Below are positions 14,678 to 18,690 of a stretch of DNA of 18,690 nucleotides, piece after piece. Numbering within the stretch: the stretch's first letter is position 1; every line of letters begins with the position of its first letter. Below the pieces are notes generated by a model. The model saw only the letters and a program-made list of their open reading frames with translations, ran no database searches and was not told the DNA's origin. Made by a program: the position numbers and the translations under genes. The DNA is from Firmicutes bacterium UBA2598. Lineage in GTDB: Bacteria > Bacillota > PH28-bin88. The stretch covers positions 1-18,690 of the forward strand of contig DDKM01000083.1 in assembly GCA_002339345.1 (NCBI GenBank), in the 5' to 3' direction.

Positions 14678-14849
14678 ACCACCCCTTCCCTTCCCTTCGC
14701 TCAGGAAGTGGCTTCCTGCTTCATCAGCAACCTGTGGTGCTTCGACAGGCCTGAATTCCCGTGGTTCCCACGGTACTGCGTCCGCCGGAACTCCCTTGTC
14801 GGCTTTACGGAACACAGGGCTACCGGCTGATATGTGTATTCCGACCGCT
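14674..14849 (-). repeat. direct repeat copy 1 (right-end sequence)
   Basis: This 176-bp stretch matches 18516-18690 with one deleted T and one G/A difference, both within the first 30 bases; the remainder is identical. It begins at GTGAAC, the end of the lyase gene, and contains several hairpins: CAGGAAG/CTTCCTG, CCTGT/ACAGG and CCGTGG/CCACGG. The match may extend further, but copy 2 is cut off by the window edge. Confidence 0.95.
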
Positions 14850-14886
14850 TGCCTGCAGGTAGACGCTTTAGTGTATTATACCACAA
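14701..14886 (-). pseudogene. possible C-terminal remnant of an IS1341/TnpB-type gene
   Basis: A minus-strand frame of about 61 codons ends GNHGNSGLSKHHRLLMKQEA then TS and stop. From memory, HGNS and KQEA tails are common at the C-termini of IS1341/TnpB proteins. No RuvC or zinc-ribbon motif is present, so at most the last 60 codons remain. It could instead be chance coding within a structured RNA region. Confidence 0.3.
14875..14883 (-). promoter_or_regulatory. extended -10 promoter reading out of element copy 1
   Basis: On the minus strand TGG-TATAAT is a perfect extended -10 box (TGnTATAAT). A poor TTCGTA lies 17 bp upstream as -35. A transcript would begin near 14868, cross the hairpin-rich repeat and enter the lyase gene antisense. 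Confidence 0.45.
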
Positions 14887-14920
14887 AAAAGGAGTCTACG
14901 AACAGATGTTTGTAGAAATA

Positions 14921-14973
14921 CCGCCTCTCATCCCCGCCCTTCACTTCGCTTAAGGACGGGGACTTCCCGGCGG
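14921..14973. other. left-end hairpin of element copy 1
   Basis: CCCCGCCCTT (14932-14941) pairs with AAGGACGGGG (14952-14961) with one mismatch; CCGCC (14921-14925) and GGCGG (14969-14973) extend it outward. Such CCCCG-rich hairpins are common at IS200/IS605 ends. A smaller hairpin TCTACGAAC/GTTTGTAGA lies at 14895-14916. No T run follows, so it is not a terminator. Confidence 0.5.
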
Positions 14974-15001
14974 GTGAGTTAAAACAGTATAACGGAGGAG
15001 G

Positions 15002-16231
15002 ATGGCATTGGCAAGGTTGTTGGAAAATCAGAGCAAGGACCTGCTACAAAAGGCAGGTATCCCACTACCCCGGTACGGGGTGGCGGCTTCGCCGGCGGAG
15101 GCGGCGGCACTGGCGGAGGAAATCGGGCTGCCCGTTGTTTTAAAGGCACTGATCCCCGTGGGCAAAAGGGGTAAGGCGGGTGCCATCAAGTTTGCGGATA
15201 CGGCGGAGGAGGTGGCCGCCAGGGCGGCGGAACTGCTGGGTATGAAGGTATCCCACTACCCGGTGCAGTCCCTGCTGGTGGAGCAGAAGATCGACATCGC
15301 CCAGGAACTCTACCTTTCCATTACCTTTGACAAGGTGCGCCAGTTGCCGGTGATTATCGCCACCGCCAGCGGCGGTATCGATGTGGAAGAACTGAGCCGG
15401 GAGCAGCCGGAAAAGGTGGTTACCCTCCATGTGGATCCCCTGGAGGGCCTGGCGGATTACCAGTGCCGGCAGATCTGGTACGATGCCGGGATGGGAGGGA
15501 AGTTGCTGCAGTCCCTGGGCGGTGTGACCCGTCGGCTGTATCAGGCCTTTGAAGCCAATGACGCCTACCTGTTGGAGATCAACCCCCTGGTGATTACCGG
15601 TGACGGTAAGGTAATGGCGGCCGCAGCTGTCATGAGCATCGATGACGGCGCCATGTTCCGTCATCCCGAACTGGCCAGCAAGGTGCAAATGGGCACCGAA
15701 CGGGCGTGGCGGCCCCTTACCGAACTGGAAAAGCAAATGGTGGCGGTCAATGAGGCTGATCCCTACCGGGGCACCGCCCGCTACACCGAGATGGACGGCG
15801 GAGACATCGGTTTCATGTGCGGCGGGGGCGGTGGCAGCCTGCTGATGTTTGACGCCCTGGTCCAGGCCGGCGGCAGACCCGCCAATTACTCGGAATTTGG
15901 CGGCAACCCGTCGGAGGAAAAGGTGTGTGGCCTGGCTAAAGGCATCCTGTCTAAACCTGGGGTAAAGGGATTATTCGTGGCCCAGAACATCACCAACAAC
16001 ACCCAGGTGGACCTGGTGGCCAAAGGGGTTGTACGGGCCTTGGAGGAAATGGGCATCGATCCCACCACCTTCCCGGTGGTGGTGCGGGAGGCCGGTGTCA
16101 ACGAGGATGTGGCCAGGGCATTGTTCCAGGAAAAGGGGATTGAATATTACGGGGACGACATTACCATGACCGGGGCCGCCCAGCGGATGATCGCCCGCAT
16201 GCGGGAAGCCTATCCCGGCTATGGCTGTTAG
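15002..16231 (+). CDS. ADP-forming acyl-CoA ligase beta subunit (SucC/ATP-citrate-lyase-like)
   Basis: A 409-aa cytosolic ATP-grasp subunit that, with the next gene product, would make an acyl-CoA from an acid, ATP and CoA. ATP-grasp features: Lys48 (VVLKAL), a basic loop GKRGKAGAIK at 54-63, and LLEINPL with Mg ligands Glu192 and Asn194. The C-terminal CoA-ligase domain has a Gly-rich run at 273-278. NYSEFGGNPS (295-304), a NITNNT-V segment, KGVVRALEE (341-349) and an ITMT tail element resemble ATP-citrate lyase more than E. coli SucC, as far as I recall those sequences. The ATG directly abuts GGAGGAGG; TTG 15008 may be the true start. Substrates could be citrate, citramalate, malate or similar. 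Confidence 0.82.
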   Translation: MALARLLENQSKDLLQKAGIPLPRYGVAASPAEAAALAEEIGLPVVLKALIPVGKRGKAGAIKFADTAEEVAARAAELLGMKVSHYPVQSLLVEQKIDIAQELYLSITFDKVRQLPVIIATASGGIDVEELSREQPEKVVTLHVDPLEGLADYQCRQIWYDAGMGGKLLQSLGGVTRRLYQAFEANDAYLLEINPLVITGDGKVMAAAAVMSIDDGAMFRHPELASKVQMGTERAWRPLTELEKQMVAVNEADPYRGTARYTEMDGGDIGFMCGGGGGSLLMFDALVQAGGRPANYSEFGGNPSEEKVCGLAKGILSKPGVKGLFVAQNITNNTQVDLVAKGVVRALEEMGIDPTTFPVVVREAGVNEDVARALFQEKGIEYYGDDITMTGAAQRMIARMREAYPGYGC

Positions 16232-16243
16232 GAGGGTGCAACG

Positions 16244-17140
16244 GTGGCAATATTAATTGACCGCAATTCCAAAATAGTCATTCAAGGAATTACCGGGCGG
16301 GAGGCCTCCATGGTCACCAAACACACCCTGGCTTACGGGACACCCATTGTGGCGGGTGTCACTCCCGGCAAGGGTGGGGAAGAGGTGCATGGGGTACCGG
16401 TCTACGACACCCTGAAGGCAGCCTGCCAGGCCCACGAAATCAACACCGCCGTCACCTATGTGCCACCGGCCTTTGTGCTGGATGCGGTACGGGAGGCCAT
16501 TGCCTGCGGCATCAAGTTTATCTTTATTCCAACCGAGAACATTCCCCAGCATGATGCGGTGAAGTTTCTGCAATTGGCCAAGCGGGAGGGTGTGCGCATC
16601 GTCGGGCCCAATTCGGTGGGAATCATCAGCCCCGGTGAACGGGCCAAATTGGGGGCTATCGGTGGCGATAAGGTTGAGCGGTGTTTTGTGCCCGGCCATG
16701 TGGGGGTGATTTCCCGCAGTGGCGGCATGACCGCCGAAACCTCCTGGATGGTCAAGCGGGCGGGTTACGGGGTGAGCACCGCCATCAGCATCGGTGGGGA
16801 TGCCCTGATTGGTTCCAATCCCAGACAGCTACTGGAGCTGTTTGCCAAGGACCCGGATACCCACGCGGTGGTGACCTTTTCCGAGCCTGGTACCACCTAT
16901 GAAGAGGAAATGGCGGATTTTGTAGCCAGCGGCGGTTTTACCAAACCCCTGATTTCCTTTGTGGCGGGCAAGTTTACCGAAACCATGCCGGAGGGTACCG
17001 TTTTTGGCCACGCCGGGGCAATGATTTCCGGCGGTGCGGGCAAGCCGTCCCAGAAGATGGCCCGCTTGCGGGAAGCAGGCGCCCTGGTGGCGGAAAGGTT
17101 CGATGACATTATTCCATTGCTGCAAAAGGCCCTGGGATAA
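16244..17140 (+). CDS. ADP-forming acyl-CoA ligase alpha subunit (SucD/ATP-citrate-lyase-like)
   Basis: A 298-aa cytosolic subunit that binds CoA and carries the phosphohistidine. Visible: QGITGREA (14-21, CoA-binding Rossmann start), GVTPGKGG (38-45), VGPNSVGIISPGE, SRSGGMTAE (157-165), IGGDALIGS (183-191), Glu214 in FSEPG, and active-site His256 in GHAGAMISGG. SRSGGM is the ATP-citrate lyase form; E. coli SucD has SRSGTL. GTG start 7 nt after GGAGGG, 12 bp downstream of the beta-subunit stop, so the two are co-translated. The subunit looks fully active. Confidence 0.86.
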   Translation: MAILIDRNSKIVIQGITGREASMVTKHTLAYGTPIVAGVTPGKGGEEVHGVPVYDTLKAACQAHEINTAVTYVPPAFVLDAVREAIACGIKFIFIPTENIPQHDAVKFLQLAKREGVRIVGPNSVGIISPGERAKLGAIGGDKVERCFVPGHVGVISRSGGMTAETSWMVKRAGYGVSTAISIGGDALIGSNPRQLLELFAKDPDTHAVVTFSEPGTTYEEEMADFVASGGFTKPLISFVAGKFTETMPEGTVFGHAGAMISGGAGKPSQKMARLREAGALVAERFDDIIPLLQKALG

Positions 17141-17157
17141 AAAGGGAGGTGTGATGG

Positions 17158-18519
17158 ATGTCCAAATCAGCTGACAGCCTTAGCCGGGAACTGGCCCGGT
17201 TTGTGGTAAACACCCGGTGGACTGACCTGGATCGGGACACGGTGATGATGGCGAAGGCCTCTTTCTTGGACTGGTTGGGCTCATGTATCGCCGGGGCTGG
17301 CCAGCCGGCAGGTATGATGCTGAAGGAACTGGCCGATGACCTGGGCGGCCGGCCCCAGGCCACCGTGATCGCCGATGGCAGCCGCAACTCTGTGACCAAC
17401 GCGGCCCTGGTCAACGGGGGTTGCTCCCATATCGTGGAACTGGATGATGTGCACAAAGCCTCCATCTTTCACCCGGCGGCACCCATTATTCCCGCCGCTC
17501 TGGCTATGGCGGAAATGGTGGGAGCGGACGGCCGGGACGTACTGCTGGCCATGGTAATGGGTTATGAAGTGGGCATCCGCATCGGCGAGGCGGTTACCCC
17601 CGCCCATTACCAGTACTGGCACACCACCGCCACGGTGGGGCACTACGGGGCGGCGGCGGCGGCCGGTAAGATCCTGGGGTTGACGGAGGACGAGATGGTT
17701 CATGCCCTGGGCACTGCCGGCACCATGGCCTCCGGCCTGTGGGAATTCCTGGCGGATGGGGCCATGAGCAAGCACCTGCACCCTGGAAAGGCGGCTGCCG
17801 GTGGGGTGACCGCCGCCATGCTGGCCAAGAAGGGATTTACCGGTGCCAGCCGCATCCTGGAAGGGGACCGGGGATTTTTCAAAGCCGCAGCCGGCCAGTA
17901 TGATGCCGGAAAGGTAACCGCCGGCCTGGGACAGGGATACAAAATCAACGAGAACTGTTTTAAGATCCACGCTTCCTGCCGGCACACCCACCACGCCATG
18001 GACCTGATCCTGGACCTGGTGCGGGAGAATGACATTCAGCCGGCGGAGATTAAGGGTATCCGGGTGGGCACCTACCAGATTGCCCTGAACATTACCGGTA
18101 ATCACAGTCCCCATACCCTGTATGCCGCTAAATTCAGCCTGCCCTTCTGTGTGGCCCTGTCGGCGGTGTACCGTAAGGCGGGCCTGCACCAGTTCAGCCC
18201 CGAGGCCCTGGGTGACCAGCGGGTGCTGGATCTGATGGGCAAGGTGGAACTGGCGGTGGACCAGGATCTGGAGGCCCGTTACCCGGAACAGTGGCCGGCG
18301 CGGGTAACCATTGTCACTGACAGGGGGAACTTTTCCGGTGAGACCTCTTATCCCAAGGGTGACCCGGAAAATCCCGTTTCCGTAGCGGACCTGGAGCAGA
18401 AGTTCCTGGAACTGGCGGAACCCTTTGTGGGTTCCCGGGCCCGGCAGATGGCCGATGGGGTGATGGCCCTGGACGGGGACGGCAGCCTGGACCGGTTAAT
18501 TCATAACTTTACTTCGTGA
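17158..18519 (+). CDS. MmgE/PrpD family protein (dehydratase/decarboxylase type)
   Basis: A 453-aa cytosolic protein of normal family length. The family includes 2-methylcitrate dehydratase (PrpD), cis-aconitate decarboxylase and iminodisuccinate epimerase. Probable active-site motifs: ELDDVHKASIFHP (94-106; Asp96, Asp97, His99, His105), EAVTPAHYQYWHTT (144-157), SKHLHPGKAA (204-213, Lys205) and HASCRHTHHA (271-280). These match the Asp/His/Lys positions known for the family. ATG start 6 nt after AAGGGAGGTG, 17 bp after the ligase alpha gene, so one operon. No prpB or prpC lies in the window, so methylcitrate need not be the substrate. Its TGA stop is within the second repeat copy. Confidence 0.86.
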   Translation: MSKSADSLSRELARFVVNTRWTDLDRDTVMMAKASFLDWLGSCIAGAGQPAGMMLKELADDLGGRPQATVIADGSRNSVTNAALVNGGCSHIVELDDVHKASIFHPAAPIIPAALAMAEMVGADGRDVLLAMVMGYEVGIRIGEAVTPAHYQYWHTTATVGHYGAAAAAGKILGLTEDEMVHALGTAGTMASGLWEFLADGAMSKHLHPGKAAAGGVTAAMLAKKGFTGASRILEGDRGFFKAAAGQYDAGKVTAGLGQGYKINENCFKIHASCRHTHHAMDLILDLVRENDIQPAEIKGIRVGTYQIALNITGNHSPHTLYAAKFSLPFCVALSAVYRKAGLHQFSPEALGDQRVLDLMGKVELAVDQDLEARYPEQWPARVTIVTDRGNFSGETSYPKGDPENPVSVADLEQKFLELAEPFVGSRARQMADGVMALDGDGSLDRLIHNFTS

Positions 18520-18690
18520 ACCACCCCTCCCTTCCCTTCACTCAGGAAGTGGCTTCCTGCTTCATCAGCAACCTGTGGTGCTTCGACAGGCCTGAATTCC
18601 CGTGGTTCCCACGGTACTGCGTCCGCCGGAACTCCCTTGTCGGCTTTACGGAACACAGGGCTACCGGCTGATATGTGTATTCCGACCGCT
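18516..18690 (-). repeat. direct repeat copy 2, cut by the window edge
   Basis: A near-identical copy of 14674-14849 in the same orientation, again starting at GTGAAC within the stop codon of the preceding gene, with the same CAGGAAG/CTTCCTG hairpin (18543-18559). The sequence runs to the last base of the window, so whether this is a full IS with tnpB or another short element cannot be seen. Confidence 0.93.

Larger units (their letters stand above)
14674..14978 (-). mobile_element. IS200/IS605-like non-autonomous element, copy 1
   Basis: On the minus strand a hairpin-rich block ends with GGTGGTTCAC, like IS605-group right ends (GTTCAC). A TTTAA (minus strand, 14979-14983), which matches an IS605-type target tetra/pentanucleotide, lies just before the proposed left end. 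Near the left end is a hairpin (14932-14961), and near the right end a perfect 7-bp hairpin CAGGAAG/CTTCCTG (14702-14718). About 305 bp lie between the ends, too short for a transposase. The right 176 bp recur at 18516. The right boundary is well supported by the second copy; the left boundary is inference. Confidence 0.5.

Noticed and set aside
14674..14849. CRISPR-like repeat
   Set aside because: There are only two long copies 3.8 kb apart with genes between them, without short spacers; an insertion-element end fits better.
17281..18189. A 302-codon open frame antisense to the PrpD-type gene
   Set aside because: It mirrors the strong codon bias of the sense gene, and no motifs were recognised.

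Overview
The window looks like a chromosomal segment of a spore-forming, probably anaerobic Firmicute of the Peptococcaceae type (Desulfotomaculum/Pelotomaculum-like). This is inferred from a Spo0E-type phosphatase, a classic T-box leader, frequent GTG/TTG starts behind strong GGAGG ribosome binding sites, and moderately GC-rich coding DNA with short AT-rich gaps. No rRNA, tRNA, CRISPR array or phage genes were seen.

Left part (1-7 kb). A sigma-A promoter drives a small Spo0E-like gene that ends at a terminator. A cobalt/nickel ECF transporter follows (cbiM, cbiQ, cbiO; no cbiN seen). The end of cbiO overlaps by 72 bp an opposing gene for a free-standing pyruvate-kinase C-terminal-like domain. 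Then come a class I PLP aminotransferase with a strong terminator, a decayed histidine-kinase 3' end, an unrecognised two-helix membrane protein, and an opposing D-2-hydroxyacid dehydrogenase (glyoxylate/hydroxypyruvate reductase type).

Middle (7-13.6 kb). A compact potABCD operon encodes a spermidine/putrescine ABC importer. It is followed by a hairpin covering the start of a possible 29-aa ORF. Next is a complete T-box leader with its own promoter and terminator, controlling a 35-aa symporter accessory protein and a 542-aa sodium:solute symporter. A terminator closes this unit.

Right part (13.6-18.7 kb). A textbook -24/-12 (sigma-54) promoter, preceded by a 20-bp dyad and a run of TTAACA-like half-sites spaced 8-11 bp, stands before four genes on the + strand. 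They encode a CitE/HpcH-type acyl-CoA lyase, two subunits of an ADP-forming acyl-CoA ligase whose motifs resemble ATP-citrate lyase as well as succinyl-CoA synthetase, and an MmgE/PrpD protein. The set suggests catabolism of a hydroxy-di/tricarboxylate: CoA activation, C-C cleavage to acetyl-CoA plus a 2-oxoacid, with a dehydratase/decarboxylase/isomerase step. The substrate cannot be read from the sequence.

Two near-identical copies of an IS200/IS605-like right end lie on the minus strand. One sits between the lyase and ligase genes and one after the PrpD-type gene, continuing past the window edge. The terminal GTGAAC of each copy supplies the TGA stop of the gene it abuts. Copy 1 also has a minus-strand extended -10 promoter and hairpins, so it could be a minimal omega-RNA-like unit without a full tnpB.
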